A stretch of DNA of 51,967 nucleotides, taken from positions 1 to 51,967 of the forward strand of contig NCGJ01000017.1 of assembly GCA_002281555.1 (NCBI GenBank). Reading direction: 5' to 3'. The notes under the pieces were generated by a model. That model was not told the DNA's origin. It saw nothing but the letters and a program-made list of their open reading frames with translations, and made no database searches. This DNA is from Hydrogenophilales bacterium 28-61-23. Lineage in GTDB: Bacteria > Pseudomonadota > Gammaproteobacteria > Burkholderiales > Thiobacillaceae. How positions within the stretch are numbered: position 1 is the stretch's first letter; every line of letters begins with the position of its first letter. Shown in pieces: positions 23,321 to 33,850 of this stretch. The translations under genes and the position numbers were made by a program.

Positions 23321-23917
23321 ATGCCGTTGACTCCGGAAGTTCTGCTTGGGCGGGTTGAAGAAGCGCTGGGTGACAAGATTCTGACCAGTAAGGTCGCGCA
23401 GGATCAGGTCACCATCGAAGTGGCGCCAACCGATTGGTTAGAGGTTTGCGCCACGCTGCGCGACGCGCCCGCCCTTGCTTTCGATCTGATGATGGATCTA
23501 TGTGGTGTCGACTATTCCGCTTACAAGGATGGCGCCTGGGAAGGGCGACGCTTTGCCGTGGTGGTGCAACTCCTGTCGGTGCGGCGCAATCACCGTCTGC
23601 GTGTGCGTACTTTCTGCGCCGACGACGAGCTTCCCATCGTGTCATCGCTGATGGATGTCTGGCCGGCGGTGAACTGGTTTGAGCGTGAGGCGTTCGACCT
23701 GTTCGGTATCGTCTTCGAGGGACATCCGGATCTGCGTCGTATCCTCACTGACTACGGTTTCATTGGTCACCCGTTCCGCAAGGATTTCCCGGTTTCGGGC
23801 CATGTCGAGATGCGTTACGACCCGGAACTGAAGCGCGTGGTGTATCAGCCGGTGAGCATCGATCCGCGTGAAATCACCCCGCGCATCGTGCGCGAAGACA
23901 ACTATGGGACGGCCTAA
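23321..23917 (+). CDS. nuoC: NADH-quinone oxidoreductase subunit C
   Basis: Peripheral-arm subunit of complex I (30-kDa subunit family), here a separate gene and not fused to nuoD as in enterobacteria. The family signature [24 protein letters not shown] is near residues 120-145, followed by [15 protein letters not shown] at 23321 gives 198 residues; the frame is open farther upstream but only as overlap with nuoB. AGGA stands about 10 nt before the start. Confidence 0.96.
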   Translation: MPLTPEVLLGRVEEALGDKILTSKVAQDQVTIEVAPTDWLEVCATLRDAPALAFDLMMDLCGVDYSAYKDGAWEGRRFAVVVQLLSVRRNHRLRVRTFCADDELPIVSSLMDVWPAVNWFEREAFDLFGIVFEGHPDLRRILTDYGFIGHPFRKDFPVSGHVEMRYDPELKRVVYQPVSIDPREITPRIVREDNYGTA

Positions 23918-23927
23918 AGGTTAAGTC

Positions 23928-25193
23928 ATGGCTGAAATCCGCAACTACACCATGAATTTCGGGCCCCAGCATCCGGCCGCGCACGGCGTGCTGCGTCTGG
24001 TGCTGGAACTCGACGGCGAAGTGATCGTGCGCGCCGACCCGCACGTCGGTCTGCTGCATCGCGGCACCGAGAAGCTGGCCGAAACCAGAACCTTCCTGCA
24101 GTCCGTGCCTTACATGGACCGCCTGGACTACATGTCCATGATGCAGAACGAGCATGCCTACGTCCTGGCGGTCGAGCGCCTGCTGGGCGTCGAGGTGCCG
24201 GAGCGGGCGCAATACATTCGGGTGATGTTCGACGAGCTGACCCGCATCCTGAATCACCTGCTCTGGCTCGGCACGCATGCGCTCGACATCGGTGCCATGA
24301 CCGTCTTTCTCTACGCTTTCCGCGAGCGGGAAGACATCATGGACATGTACGAAGCGGTCACCGGCGCCCGCGTGCATGCGGCCTACTACCGTCCGGGCGG
24401 CGTCTATCGGGATTTGCCGGGCGCCATGCCGCAATACCAGATCGTTCATCGCAAGAACGAGGCCGATCTGCGTCGCATGAACGAGAATCGCCAGGGCAGC
24501 GTGCTCGATTTCATCGAGGATTTCTCGAAGCGCTTCTTTGGCTATGTCGACGAGTACGAGACCCTGCTCACCGATAACCGCATCTGGAAACAGCGCACCG
24601 TCGGCGTCGGCGTGATTACGCCCGAGCGGGCCAAGGCGCTGGGCTTTACCGGCCCGATGCTGCGCGGTTCCGGCGTCGTCTGGGATATGCGCAAGATGCA
24701 GCCTTATGAGGTCTACGACAAGCTCGATTTCGAGATTCCGATCGGTCGTACCGGCGACACCTATGATCGCTATCTGGTGCGCATGGAAGAGATGCGCCAG
24801 TCCAACCGCATCATCCAGCAGTGCGTGGCCTGGCTGAAGGCCGATGATGCCAAGGGCGCGGGCCCGGTGATCGCCGACAATCATAAGGTCGCCCCGCCCT
24901 CGCGCGAATCCATGAAGTCCAACATGGAGGAGCTGATTCACCACTTCAAGCTGTTCACCGAGGGCATGCATGTGCCGGAAGGCGAGTGTTATGCCGCGAT
25001 TGAGCATTCCAAGGGCGAGTTCGGCGTCTATCTGGTGTCCGATGGCGCCAACAAGCCCTATCGCCTCAAGCTGCGCGCCCCGGGTTTTTCCCATTTGGCC
25101 GGCCTCGACGAACTGTCGCGCGGTCACATGCTCGCCGACGTGACGGCGCTCATTGGCAGCCTGGACATCGTGTTCGGCGATATAGATAGGTAA
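23928..25193 (+). CDS. nuoD: NADH-quinone oxidoreductase subunit D
   Basis: 49-kDa subunit of complex I, related to the large subunit of [NiFe] hydrogenases, forming the quinone site with NuoB. 421 residues, starting with the characteristic [22 protein letters not shown]; the His/Tyr quinone-pocket region is HRGTEKLAE. It ends in the family C-terminus [12 protein letters not shown] separate reading frame from nuoC is typical of beta- and alphaproteobacteria. nuoE follows within 8 nt. Confidence 0.97.
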   Translation: MAEIRNYTMNFGPQHPAAHGVLRLVLELDGEVIVRADPHVGLLHRGTEKLAETRTFLQSVPYMDRLDYMSMMQNEHAYVLAVERLLGVEVPERAQYIRVMFDELTRILNHLLWLGTHALDIGAMTVFLYAFREREDIMDMYEAVTGARVHAAYYRPGGVYRDLPGAMPQYQIVHRKNEADLRRMNENRQGSVLDFIEDFSKRFFGYVDEYETLLTDNRIWKQRTVGVGVITPERAKALGFTGPMLRGSGVVWDMRKMQPYEVYDKLDFEIPIGRTGDTYDRYLVRMEEMRQSNRIIQQCVAWLKADDAKGAGPVIADNHKVAPPSRESMKSNMEELIHHFKLFTEGMHVPEGECYAAIEHSKGEFGVYLVSDGANKPYRLKLRAPGFSHLAGLDELSRGHMLADVTALIGSLDIVFGDIDR

Positions 25194-25200
25194 GTTGATA

Positions 25201-25674
25201 ATGCTATCCGCCCAATCCCTGGCCTTGATCGATAAAGAAGTCGCCAAATACCCCGGCGAGCAGAAACAATCCGCCGTGATGAGCGCGTTGCGCATCGCTC
25301 AGGCACAGTTGGGCTGTCTTTCCAAGGACTGCATCGAATACGTCGCCAACTATCTGGCAATGCCCGCCATCGCGGTCTATGAGGTCGCCACTTTCTACAA
25401 CATGTACGATCTGGCGCCGGTGGGGCGTAACAAGGTCACCCTGTGCACCAACCTGCCGTGCCAACTGCAAGGCGCGGACAAGATTGCCGAACATATGCGA
25501 GCCAAGCTGGGCATCGGCTTCGGCGAGACCACCGAGGACGGCCGTTACACATTGAAGGAAGGCGAGTGCATGGGCGCCTGCGGCCACGGCCCCCTGTGCC
25601 TGCACAACAATCACAAGATGCACGACCACCTGACCCTGGAATCGGTGGACAAACTCCTGGATGACATGAAATGA
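25201..25674 (+). CDS. nuoE: NADH-quinone oxidoreductase subunit E
   Basis: 24-kDa subunit with the [2Fe-2S] cluster N1a, part of the NADH dehydrogenase module. Ligands C82 and C87 (CTNLPC) and C123 and C127 (CMGAC) show the thioredoxin-like ferredoxin pattern C-x4-C and C-x3-C. ATG at 25201 (157 residues) is preferred to TTG at 25195 because AGG lies about 10 nt before it. The stop overlaps the nuoF start by 4 nt. Confidence 0.95.
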   Translation: MLSAQSLALIDKEVAKYPGEQKQSAVMSALRIAQAQLGCLSKDCIEYVANYLAMPAIAVYEVATFYNMYDLAPVGRNKVTLCTNLPCQLQGADKIAEHMRAKLGIGFGETTEDGRYTLKEGECMGACGHGPLCLHNNHKMHDHLTLESVDKLLDDMK

Positions 25675-26957
25675 GTTTGAACGCCCCCGATACCCAAGTC
25701 TGTCTCTGGACGCTGCAACATCCCGAGCCCGCTTCGCTGGCTACCTATACGGCCAACGGCGGCTATGAGGCGCTGAAGAAGATCCTCGCCGAGAAGACCC
25801 CGGCCGAGGACATCATCGCCCAGGTCAAGACCAGCGCCCTGCGCGGTCGCGGCGGCGCCGGCTTTCCGACCGGCTTGAAGTGGAGCTTCATGCCGCGCAG
25901 CTTTCCGGGCGACAAATACGTGGTGTGCAACAGCGACGAGGGCGAGCCGGGCACCTTCAAGGATCGCGACATCCTTCGCTTCAATCCACACCAACTCATC
26001 GAAGGCATGATCATCGCCGGTTATACGCTGGGTGCGGTGGCCGGTTACAACTACATCCACGGCGAAATATTCGAGCAGTACCAGTCCTGGGAAGGCGCGT
26101 TGGAGGAAGCGCGCGCCGCGGGTTTTCTGGGCAAGAACATCCTCGGTTCCGGCTGGAATTTCGATCTGCATGCGCATCAAGGTTATGGCGCCTACATCTG
26201 CGGCGAAGAAACCGCGCTGCTGGAGTCCATCGAGGGCAAGAAGGGGCAGCCGCGCTTCAAGCCACCGTTCCCGGCCAGTTACGGCCTCTACGGCAAGCCG
26301 ACCACGATCAACAACACGGAAACCCTGGCCTCGATTCCCTGGATCATGCGCCATGGCGGCCAGGCCTTCCTGGAACTGGGCAAGCCGAACAACGGCGGCA
26401 GCAAGATCTTTTCCGTCTCGGGCCATGTCAATAAACCCGGCAACTACGAAATTCCGCTCGGCACACCGTTCGCCGATCTGCTGGAAATGGCCGGCGGCGT
26501 GCGCACCGGCCACACCCTGAAGGCGGTGATTCCGGGCGGCTCTTCCGCTCCGGTGCTGACGGCCGACGCGATGATGGCCTGCACGATGGACTACGACGCC
26601 ATTTCCAAGGCCGGTTCCATGCTGGGTTCCGGCGCGGTGATCGTGATGGATGACAGCGTCTGCATGGTTAAAGCGCTGGAGCGCTTGTCCTACTTCTACT
26701 TCGAGGAATCCTGCGGCCAGTGCACGCCCTGCCGCGAGGGCACCGGCTGGATGTATCGCATCGTGCAACGCATCGAGCACGGTAAGGGGCGTCCGGAAGA
26801 CCTCGACGAATTGCTGCGTATCGGCAAGAACATCGGCGGCAACACGATCTGCGCGCTGGGTGAGGCGGCGGTCGGGCCGGTTGCCAGCTTCGTCAAACAC
26901 TTCCGCAAAGAGTTCGAGTACCACATCGAACACAAGCGTTGCATGGTGGGGTGCTGA
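25671..26957 (+). CDS. nuoF: NADH-quinone oxidoreductase subunit F
   Basis: 51-kDa subunit that binds NADH and FMN and holds [4Fe-4S] cluster N3. The nucleotide-binding segment has [13 protein letters not shown] near 60-72 and the FMN/NADH region has [15 protein letters not shown] near 90-105. Cluster N3 ligands are C348, C351 and C354 ([11 protein letters not shown]) and C394. 428 residues. It is translationally coupled to nuoE by an ATGA overlap, and nuoG starts 1 nt after its stop. Confidence 0.97.
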   Translation: MSLNAPDTQVCLWTLQHPEPASLATYTANGGYEALKKILAEKTPAEDIIAQVKTSALRGRGGAGFPTGLKWSFMPRSFPGDKYVVCNSDEGEPGTFKDRDILRFNPHQLIEGMIIAGYTLGAVAGYNYIHGEIFEQYQSWEGALEEARAAGFLGKNILGSGWNFDLHAHQGYGAYICGEETALLESIEGKKGQPRFKPPFPASYGLYGKPTTINNTETLASIPWIMRHGGQAFLELGKPNNGGSKIFSVSGHVNKPGNYEIPLGTPFADLLEMAGGVRTGHTLKAVIPGGSSAPVLTADAMMACTMDYDAISKAGSMLGSGAVIVMDDSVCMVKALERLSYFYFEESCGQCTPCREGTGWMYRIVQRIEHGKGRPEDLDELLRIGKNIGGNTICALGEAAVGPVASFVKHFRKEFEYHIEHKRCMVGC

Positions 26958-26958
26958 G

Positions 26959-29304
26959 ATGCCGATTATCGAAATCGACGGCAAACAGATCGACGTCGCG
27001 CCAGGCGCCACCGTGATGGATGCCGCGCATCAGGCCGGCATCAATATCCCGCATTTCTGTTATCACAAGAAACTGTCCATCGCCGCCAATTGCCGCATGT
27101 GCCTGGTCGAGGTGGAAAAAGCGCCCAAGCCTCTGCCGGCCTGCGCCACGCCGGTGACCGACGGCATGAAGGTGCAAACGCATTCCCCGAAAGCCGTCGT
27201 CGCCCAGAGAGGGGTGATGGAGTTCCTGCTGATCAACCACCCGCTCGACTGTCCGATCTGCGACCAGGGTGGCGAGTGCCAGCTGCAGGATATCGCGGTC
27301 GGCTACGGCGGTTCGGCCTCCAGCTACCACGAGCCCAAGCGCGTGGTGAAGGAAAAGGATCTGGGCCCGCTGATCGCGACCGACATGACCCGCTGCATTC
27401 ATTGCAGTCGTTGCGTGCGTTTCGGCCAGGAAATCGCCGGCCTGATGGAATTGGGCATGCCCGGACGTGGCGAGCACACCGAGGTCATGCCGTTCCTGGA
27501 GGCCCAGGTCACGCATGAACTTTCCGGCAACGTCATCGAGTTGTGTCCGGTCGGTGCGTTGACCTCGAAGCCGTTCCGTTACGCCGCGCGTAGCTGGGAG
27601 CTGTCGCGGCGCAAGTCGGTGAGTCCGCACGACGGTCTGGGCGCCAATGTCCAGGTGCATGTGAAAAACAACAAGGTGTTTCGCGTTGTGCCGCGGGAAA
27701 ACGAGGCCGTCAACGAATGCTGGATCGCCGATCGAGACCGTTACAGCTACGAGGCGCTCAATTCCGATGCTCGTCTGATCCAGCCGATGCTGCGCGAAGG
27801 TGGCAAACCCGGCGGCAAGTGGGTTGACGCAAGCTGGCAAGCGGCGCTGGAGCACGTTGCCCAGCGTCTTGCCGCGATACGCGAAAGCCAGGGTGCGTCC
27901 GCCATCGGCGGTCTGGCCAGCCCACATCAGACACTGGAAGAGCTTTACCTGTTCACCAAGCTGCTGCGCGGTTTGGGTAGCGAGAATATCGATCATCGTC
28001 TGGCGCATGCCGGCCCGACGCAGACCAATGGCGTGCGTTGGCTGGGTCTGCCGGTGGCGGATTTGAGCCGTATCGAACGGGTTCTGTTGATCGGCGCGAC
28101 CTTGCGCAAAGAGCAACCCCTGATTGCCCAGCGTTTGCGCCAGGCCGTGAAACACGGCGCGCAACTGAACGTGGTGCATGGCGCCGATGACAACTTGTTG
28201 TGCAAGGTTGCCGGCAAAATGATCGTCAAACCGACCGGCATGGTTGCCGCGCTGGCTCGCATCGCGCTGGCTTTGCGGGATGCCGGCGCGCCAGTGTCGG
28301 AAAGCGTCGGCACGCAGATTGCCGGTGTGCAGGCCGATGAAGCCGCGCAACGAATTGCGGCGAGCCTGCTCTCGGGCGAACGCAAGGCGGTGTTGCTGGG
28401 CGCTGTGGCGCAAGGCCATCCCGAGTCGGATCGCTTGCATGTGCTGGCGCTGGCCATCGCGCAAGCGAGCGGCGCGGCATTCGGTTTCCTCGGCGGCGCG
28501 GCAAACTCCGTCGGCGCACAGTTGGCCGGCGCGCTGCCGGGGCCGGCTGGTTTGGCGGCGACCGCCATGCTCGCGCAACCGCGCGCGGCCTATCTGCTAC
28601 TGGGCGCCGAGCCGGAACTGGATGCCTACGACCCGGCGCAGGCTCTGCGCGCGCTGCACGCCGCCGAATTCGTCGTCCAGCTCGCCGCGTTCAAGACGCA
28701 AGCGCTCGACTACGCCGATGTGCTGTTGCCGATTGCGTCTTTCGCCGAGACCGCCGGTAGCTTCGTCAACATGGAGGGGCGTTTGCAAAGTTTCCACGGC
28801 GCCGTAAAGCCTCAGGGCGAAGCCCGTCCGGCCTGGAAGGTAATGCGCGTGCTGGGTAATTTGCTGAATCTCAACGGCTTCGATTACGACAGCGTCGAAG
28901 GCGTGCGCGCCGATGTGCTGCCGCAGGGCCAGGCCAGCATCGATGCGTATCTCGATAACACGATAGGCGCGCTCGATCTGGCATTGGGGCAAGCCGGCGA
29001 GGGTATGGAGCGTCTGGGCGAAACGGCGCCGTACCAACTGGATCCGCTGACCCGGCGCGCGCCGTCGCTGCAAAATACGCCCGATGCCGCCGCGCCCGCG
29101 ATCTGGTTGCATGGCAGCGTGCTGGCCCGGTTGAATCTGGAAGAGGGCGGCATGGCGCGGGTGCGTCAAGGCGATGCCGAGGCGATATTGCCGGTACGGC
29201 GCGATGATCGTCTGGCCGTCGATGTGATCCGCGTCCCGGCGGCGCATGCGCGGACGGCGTCGTTGGGCGCCCGCCTGGGCGCAATCAGCGTGGAAAAGGT
29301 CTGA
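26959..29304 (+). CDS. nuoG: NADH-quinone oxidoreductase subunit G
   Basis: 75-kDa subunit, the iron-sulfur-rich electron wire of complex I, with a C-terminal molybdopterin-oxidoreductase-like domain. The N-terminal [2Fe-2S] site uses C34, C45, C48 and C62. A His/Cys-ligated [4Fe-4S] region with [10 protein letters not shown] and a further [13 protein letters not shown] site follow. The frame extends upstream inside nuoF, but ATG at 26959 gives the family start ([12 protein letters not shown]) and 781 residues. The C-terminal half is Ala-rich and less conserved, as usual for beta-type NuoG. Confidence 0.96.
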   Translation: MPIIEIDGKQIDVAPGATVMDAAHQAGINIPHFCYHKKLSIAANCRMCLVEVEKAPKPLPACATPVTDGMKVQTHSPKAVVAQRGVMEFLLINHPLDCPICDQGGECQLQDIAVGYGGSASSYHEPKRVVKEKDLGPLIATDMTRCIHCSRCVRFGQEIAGLMELGMPGRGEHTEVMPFLEAQVTHELSGNVIELCPVGALTSKPFRYAARSWELSRRKSVSPHDGLGANVQVHVKNNKVFRVVPRENEAVNECWIADRDRYSYEALNSDARLIQPMLREGGKPGGKWVDASWQAALEHVAQRLAAIRESQGASAIGGLASPHQTLEELYLFTKLLRGLGSENIDHRLAHAGPTQTNGVRWLGLPVADLSRIERVLLIGATLRKEQPLIAQRLRQAVKHGAQLNVVHGADDNLLCKVAGKMIVKPTGMVAALARIALALRDAGAPVSESVGTQIAGVQADEAAQRIAASLLSGERKAVLLGAVAQGHPESDRLHVLALAIAQASGAAFGFLGGAANSVGAQLAGALPGPAGLAATAMLAQPRAAYLLLGAEPELDAYDPAQALRALHAAEFVVQLAAFKTQALDYADVLLPIASFAETAGSFVNMEGRLQSFHGAVKPQGEARPAWKVMRVLGNLLNLNGFDYDSVEGVRADVLPQGQASIDAYLDNTIGALDLALGQAGEGMERLGETAPYQLDPLTRRAPSLQNTPDAAAPAIWLHGSVLARLNLEEGGMARVRQGDAEAILPVRRDDRLAVDVIRVPAAHARTASLGARLGAISVEKV

Positions 29305-29305
29305 T

Positions 29306-30334
29306 ATGGAAACGCTACTCGCCCCCATCGCCGAACTGCTCGGCCCCGCCTGGTTGCCGATCTGGACGCTGGTCAAGATCGTCGTCATCGTTTTGCCGTT
29401 GATGATCGCTTTGGCCTACCTGACCTATGCCGAGCGCAAGATCATCGGCTACATGCAGGTGCGTATCGGCCCCAACCGGGTCGGCCCGCTCGGCCTGCTG
29501 CAACCCATCGCCGACGGCCTCAAGCTGCTGATGAAGGAAATCATCATCCCCAGCGGCGCCAACAAAGCCCTGTTCATTCTCGGCCCGGTACTGGTGCTCG
29601 CGCCGGCGCTGGCGGCCTGGGCGGTGTTCCCGTTCACCGATAAGCTAGTGTTGGCCAACATCAACGCCGGGCTGCTGTATGTCATGGCGATCACGTCGAT
29701 GGGCGTGTACGGCGTGGTGGTGTCGGGTTGGGCGTCCAACTCCAAATACGCCTTTCTGGGCGCCATGCGTTCCTCGGCGCAGATCGTGTCCTATGAAATC
29801 GCCATGGGATTCGCGCTGGTCGGCGTGCTGATGTGTGCGCAAAGTTTGAACATGATCGAAATCGTGCAAGCTCAGTCGGGCGGTTTCTGGCACTGGTACT
29901 GGCTGCCCTTGTTCCCGCTGTTCATTGTCTATCTGATTTCCGGCGTGGCGGAACTCAACCGCGCGCCGTTCGACGTGGCGGAAGGCGAGTCGGAAATCGT
30001 CGCCGGCTTCCACGTCGAATATTCCGGCATGGCCTTCGCCGTGTTCTTCCTGGCCGAATACGCCAACATGATCCTGGTCGCGGGCCTGACCAGCGTCATG
30101 TTCCTCGGCGGCTGGCTGTCGCCGTTCCCGTTCCTGCCGGACGGTTTCATCTGGATCGCCGCGAAGATGAGCTTCGTGTTGTTCCTGTTCCTCTGGTTCC
30201 GCGCCACTTTCCCGCGTTATCGCTATGACCAGATCATGCGTCTGGGCTGGAAGGTGTTCATCCCGGTGACTCTGGTCTGGATCGTCGTGGTCGGCGCGGC
30301 CATGCAGACGCCTTTCGGCTATCTGTTCCACTAA
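29306..30334 (+). CDS. nuoH: NADH-quinone oxidoreductase subunit H
   Basis: Membrane subunit that links the peripheral arm to the proton-pumping arm and forms part of the quinone chamber. It has about eight membrane helices in 342 residues. Conserved loops are [20 protein letters not shown] (about 48-67) and [15 protein letters not shown] (about 215-230), the latter part of the proton/quinone coupling region. ATG at 29306, one nt after the nuoG stop, is chosen over an in-frame upstream codon within nuoG. Confidence 0.97.
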   Translation: METLLAPIAELLGPAWLPIWTLVKIVVIVLPLMIALAYLTYAERKIIGYMQVRIGPNRVGPLGLLQPIADGLKLLMKEIIIPSGANKALFILGPVLVLAPALAAWAVFPFTDKLVLANINAGLLYVMAITSMGVYGVVVSGWASNSKYAFLGAMRSSAQIVSYEIAMGFALVGVLMCAQSLNMIEIVQAQSGGFWHWYWLPLFPLFIVYLISGVAELNRAPFDVAEGESEIVAGFHVEYSGMAFAVFFLAEYANMILVAGLTSVMFLGGWLSPFPFLPDGFIWIAAKMSFVLFLFLWFRATFPRYRYDQIMRLGWKVFIPVTLVWIVVVGAAMQTPFGYLFH

Positions 30335-30345
30335 GGAGGACGCAC

Positions 30346-30837
30346 ATGTTCAACGGCATCAAGTCCTTCTTCGACACCTTCCTGCTCATCGAACTGGTGC
30401 GCGGCATGGCGTTGACCGGCCGGCATCTGTTCGCGCGCAAGATCACGGTGCAGTTCCCGGAAGAAAAAACGCCGCAGTCGCCCCGTTTCCGTGGCCTGCA
30501 CGCGCAACGCCGCTACCCGAACGGAGAGGAACGCTGCATCGCGTGCAAATTGTGTGAAGCGGTTTGCCCGGCGCTGGCGATCAAGATCGAATCCGAACAG
30601 CGCGACGACGGCACGCGCCGGACGACGGTATACGACATCGACCTGACCAAGTGCATCTTCTGCGGTTTCTGCGAGGAGGCTTGTCCGGTCGATGCCATCG
30701 TGGAAACGCGCGTGCTGGAGTATCACGGCGAGAAGCGCGGCGATCTGTATTACACCAAGGACATGCTGCTGGCGATGGGCGACAAACACGAGGCGCAGAT
30801 CGCAAAAGATCGCGCTGAAGATGCGCGCTATCGTTGA
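30346..30837 (+). CDS. nuoI: NADH-quinone oxidoreductase subunit I
   Basis: Ferredoxin-like subunit carrying [4Fe-4S] clusters N6a and N6b, which relay electrons to NuoB. Two C-x2-C-x2-C-x3-C motifs are complete: C64, C67, C70, C74 and C103, C106, C109, C113. 163 residues with an amphipathic N-terminal region. AAGGAGG lies before the ATG, one of the strongest ribosome-binding sites in the cluster. Confidence 0.97.
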   Translation: MFNGIKSFFDTFLLIELVRGMALTGRHLFARKITVQFPEEKTPQSPRFRGLHAQRRYPNGEERCIACKLCEAVCPALAIKIESEQRDDGTRRTTVYDIDLTKCIFCGFCEEACPVDAIVETRVLEYHGEKRGDLYYTKDMLLAMGDKHEAQIAKDRAEDARYR

Positions 30838-30860
30838 CCCGCGGCGCTAACGGAATCGAA

Positions 30861-31478
30861 ATGGAATTCACAGGCTACGTTTTCTACATTTTCTCGGCCA
30901 TTCTGCTGCTGGCGAGTCTGCGCGTGATCACCGCGAGCAATCCGATCCATGCGGCGCTGGCGCTGGTGCTGGCCTTCTTCACCGCCGCCGGTTTGTGGAT
31001 GCTGCTGGAAGCCGAGTTCCTGGCGATCACGCTGGTGCTGGTCTATATCGGCGCGGTTCTGGTGTTGTTCCTGTTCGTGGTGATGATGCTGGACATCAAC
31101 CTGGAAGAAATTCGCAAAGGCTTCTGGGGTTATTTGCCGGCCGGTGCGCTGGTCGGCGGCTTGATGGTGGTGGAGATGTTCATGGTCTTGGGCGGCAAGG
31201 ACTTCGGCCTGGCCGAGCCGGTCGCGCATGCGGCCGACTACAGCAATACCAAGGAACTCGGCCGCCTGCTGTATACCGAGTATGTCTATCCGTTCGAACT
31301 GGCCGCCGTGCTGCTGCTGGTGGCGATGGTCGCGGCAATTGCGCTGACGCATCGCAAACGCGGCGATACCAAGCCGCTGAATCCCGCCGAGCAGGTCAAG
31401 GTGAAAAAAGCCGATCGCCTTCGTATGGTTAATCTGAAGCCGCAAAAGCCCGAAGCACCCAAAGGGGATGACGAATGA
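30861..31478 (+). CDS. nuoJ: NADH-quinone oxidoreductase subunit J
   Basis: Membrane subunit at the base of the proton-pumping arm, with five hydrophobic segments in the first 170 residues and a Lys/Pro-rich cytoplasmic tail of about 40 residues. Family signature: [26 protein letters not shown] near 50-75, which includes the pi-bulge helix. ATG at 30861 (205 residues) begins MEFTGYVFY as in relatives; a TTG at 30834 overlapping the nuoI stop is the less likely alternative. The stop overlaps nuoK by 4 nt. Confidence 0.94.
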   Translation: MEFTGYVFYIFSAILLLASLRVITASNPIHAALALVLAFFTAAGLWMLLEAEFLAITLVLVYIGAVLVLFLFVVMMLDINLEEIRKGFWGYLPAGALVGGLMVVEMFMVLGGKDFGLAEPVAHAADYSNTKELGRLLYTEYVYPFELAAVLLLVAMVAAIALTHRKRGDTKPLNPAEQVKVKKADRLRMVNLKPQKPEAPKGDDE

Positions 31479-31780
31479 TCGGCCTGAACCACTATCTCAT
31501 CCTGGGTTCCATGCTGTTCGCAATCAGCGTGGTCGGAATATTCCTGAACCGGAAGAACATCATCATCATCCTGATGGCGATCGAACTGATGCTGCTGGCG
31601 GTGAACATGAATTTCATCGCCTTCGCCCGCTATATGGACGACATGGCGGGGCAGGTTTTCGTCTTCTTCATTCTGACCGTGGCGGCGGCCGAGTCGGCCA
31701 TCGGCCTGGCGATCCTGGTCGTGCTGTTCCGGAATCTGCGCTCCATCAATGTCGATGGCCTGAACCGGTTGAAAGGCTGA
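31475..31780 (+). CDS. nuoK: NADH-quinone oxidoreductase subunit K
   Basis: Small three-helix membrane subunit homologous to MrpC/MnhC of multi-subunit antiporters, part of the fourth proton path. 101 residues, with the two conserved membrane glutamates in [13 protein letters not shown] (helix two) and [13 protein letters not shown] (helix three). Its ATG overlaps the nuoJ stop, and nuoL follows after 4 nt. Confidence 0.97.
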   Translation: MIGLNHYLILGSMLFAISVVGIFLNRKNIIIILMAIELMLLAVNMNFIAFARYMDDMAGQVFVFFILTVAAAESAIGLAILVVLFRNLRSINVDGLNRLKG

Positions 31781-31784
31781 AATC

Positions 31785-33809
31785 ATGGATATCCAAAGCC
31801 ATATGCAAAGCCTTTACCTGACGGTTCCGCTGGCTCCCCTGGCGGGCGCGCTGATCGCCGGCCTGTTCGGCAAGACCATCGGCCGCGCTGGCGCGCATAC
31901 CGTCACCATTCTCGGCGTCGCTATCGCCTTCATCGCCTCGCTGCTGATTTTTCAGGATGTTCAGGCCGGCAACACCTACAACGGCACGGTTTATACCTGG
32001 CTGACCTCCGGCGACCTGAGCCTGGAAATCGGTTTCATGATCGACCGGCTGACCGTATTGATGATGCTGGTCGTCACCTTCGTCTCGTTGATGGTGCATA
32101 TCTACACCATCGGCTACATGGTCGACGATCCCGGTTACCAGCGTTTCTTCAGCTATATCTCGCTGTTCACCTTCTCGATGTTGATGCTTGTGATGGCAAA
32201 CAACTTCCTGCAGTTGTTCTTCGGCTGGGAAGCGGTCGGCCTAGTCTCGTATCTGCTGATCGGGTTCTGGTTCACGCGTGAAACGGCGATCTACGCCAAC
32301 CTGAAGGCATTTCTGGTCAACCGGGTCGGCGATTTCGGTTTTCTGCTCGGCATCGGCCTGATCTGGACTTATTTCGGTACGCTCGATTACGAGCAGGTTT
32401 TCCGAATGGCGCCGCATCTGGCCGGCCACACCATCAGCCTGATCGACGGTTACACCTGGAGCCTGATGGCGGTGATCTGCATCCTGCTGTTCATCGGCGC
32501 GATGGGCAAATCGGCGCAATTCCCGCTGCATGTCTGGCTGCCCGATTCGATGGAAGGCCCGACCCCGATTTCCGCGCTGATCCACGCCGCGACCATGGTC
32601 ACCGCCGGCATTTTCATGGTGACGCGGATGTCGCCGCTGTTCGAACTGTCCGACGCCGCGCTGTCCTTCGTCATGGTCATCGGCGCGATCACCGCGCTGT
32701 TCATGGGCTTCCTCGGCATCATCCAGAACGACATCAAGCGCGTGGTGGCGTATTCCACGCTGTCGCAACTGGGCTACATGACCGTGGCCCTGGGCGCTTC
32801 GGCCTACTCCGTCGCCATGTTCCATCTGATGACGCATGCCTTCTTCAAAGCCTTGCTGTTCCTCGCCGCCGGTTCGGTCATCATCGCCATGCATCACGAA
32901 CAGGACATCCGCAACATGGGCGGTCTGCGCAAATACATGCCGATCACCTGGATTACTTCTCTGATCGGTTCGCTGGCTTTGATCGGCACGCCGTTCCTGT
33001 CCGGTTTCTATTCCAAGGACAGCATCATCGAAGCGGTCAAGTTCTCGCATCTGGCCGGTTCCGGCTTCGCCTATTTTGCAGTAACCGCCGGCGTGTTCGT
33101 CACCGCGTTCTATTCGTTCCGCATGTATTTCCTGGTCTTCCACGGCAAGGAACGCTTCAAGTGCGCCCACGAGACGCACGACCATGAGGCTGACAAGGAC
33201 GGCGATGTCCACGGTCATCATCATGGCGGGCATTCCTGTCCCAAAGAGACGCCCTGGGTGGTGACGTTGCCTTTGATCCTGCTGGCGATACCTTCCATCG
33301 TTATCGGTTATCTGACCATCGAACCGCTGATGTTCGGCAACTGGTTCGGCTATTCGGTGCATGTCGCCGGCTCGCATGGTTCGATGCAGGAACTGGCGCA
33401 CCACTTCCACGGCGCAACCGCCATGGCGCTGCACGCCGTGACCGCGCTGCCGTTCTGGCTGGCGGTGGCCGGTGTCGGGCTGTCCTGGTTCTTCTATATG
33501 AAACGGCCGGATATCCCAGCCGCCATGCGTCAACGTTTCTCGCTGATCTACACCATTCTCGAAAACAAATACGGCTTCGACGCCTTCAACGACTGGTTCT
33601 TCGCCGGTGGCGCGCGGCTGATCGGCGGCCGTTTCTGGCGCTGGGGCGACGTGGCGGCGATTGACGGACTACTGGTCAATGGTACGGCGCGCATGATCGG
33701 CCGACTCGCCGGCGTCGTGCGGCATCTGCAATCCGGTTACATCTACCACTATGCCTTCGCGATGATCATTGGCGTGCTGCTGCTCGCCACATGGTTCGTG
33801 CGCGCTTAG
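31785..33809 (+). CDS. nuoL: NADH-quinone oxidoreductase subunit L
   Basis: Distal antiporter-like proton-pumping subunit, 674 residues with about 16 membrane helices including the long C-terminal lateral helix region. The antiporter core motif FFGWEAVGLVSYLLIGFW has the essential Glu near 149; LIHAATMVTAGIFMVTR and the Lys in GKSAQFPLHVWLPDSMEGPTP are present. An unusual feature is a loop at 462-483 with eight histidines and many acidic residues, which could bind metal. nuoM follows after 41 nt, the longest gap between complex I genes. Confidence 0.96.
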   Translation: MDIQSHMQSLYLTVPLAPLAGALIAGLFGKTIGRAGAHTVTILGVAIAFIASLLIFQDVQAGNTYNGTVYTWLTSGDLSLEIGFMIDRLTVLMMLVVTFVSLMVHIYTIGYMVDDPGYQRFFSYISLFTFSMLMLVMANNFLQLFFGWEAVGLVSYLLIGFWFTRETAIYANLKAFLVNRVGDFGFLLGIGLIWTYFGTLDYEQVFRMAPHLAGHTISLIDGYTWSLMAVICILLFIGAMGKSAQFPLHVWLPDSMEGPTPISALIHAATMVTAGIFMVTRMSPLFELSDAALSFVMVIGAITALFMGFLGIIQNDIKRVVAYSTLSQLGYMTVALGASAYSVAMFHLMTHAFFKALLFLAAGSVIIAMHHEQDIRNMGGLRKYMPITWITSLIGSLALIGTPFLSGFYSKDSIIEAVKFSHLAGSGFAYFAVTAGVFVTAFYSFRMYFLVFHGKERFKCAHETHDHEADKDGDVHGHHHGGHSCPKETPWVVTLPLILLAIPSIVIGYLTIEPLMFGNWFGYSVHVAGSHGSMQELAHHFHGATAMALHAVTALPFWLAVAGVGLSWFFYMKRPDIPAAMRQRFSLIYTILENKYGFDAFNDWFFAGGARLIGGRFWRWGDVAAIDGLLVNGTARMIGRLAGVVRHLQSGYIYHYAFAMIIGVLLLATWFVRA

Positions 33810-33850
33810 TTTGAAATCAAATCGAGCCATTTTGAAAGCGACCGCAACTC

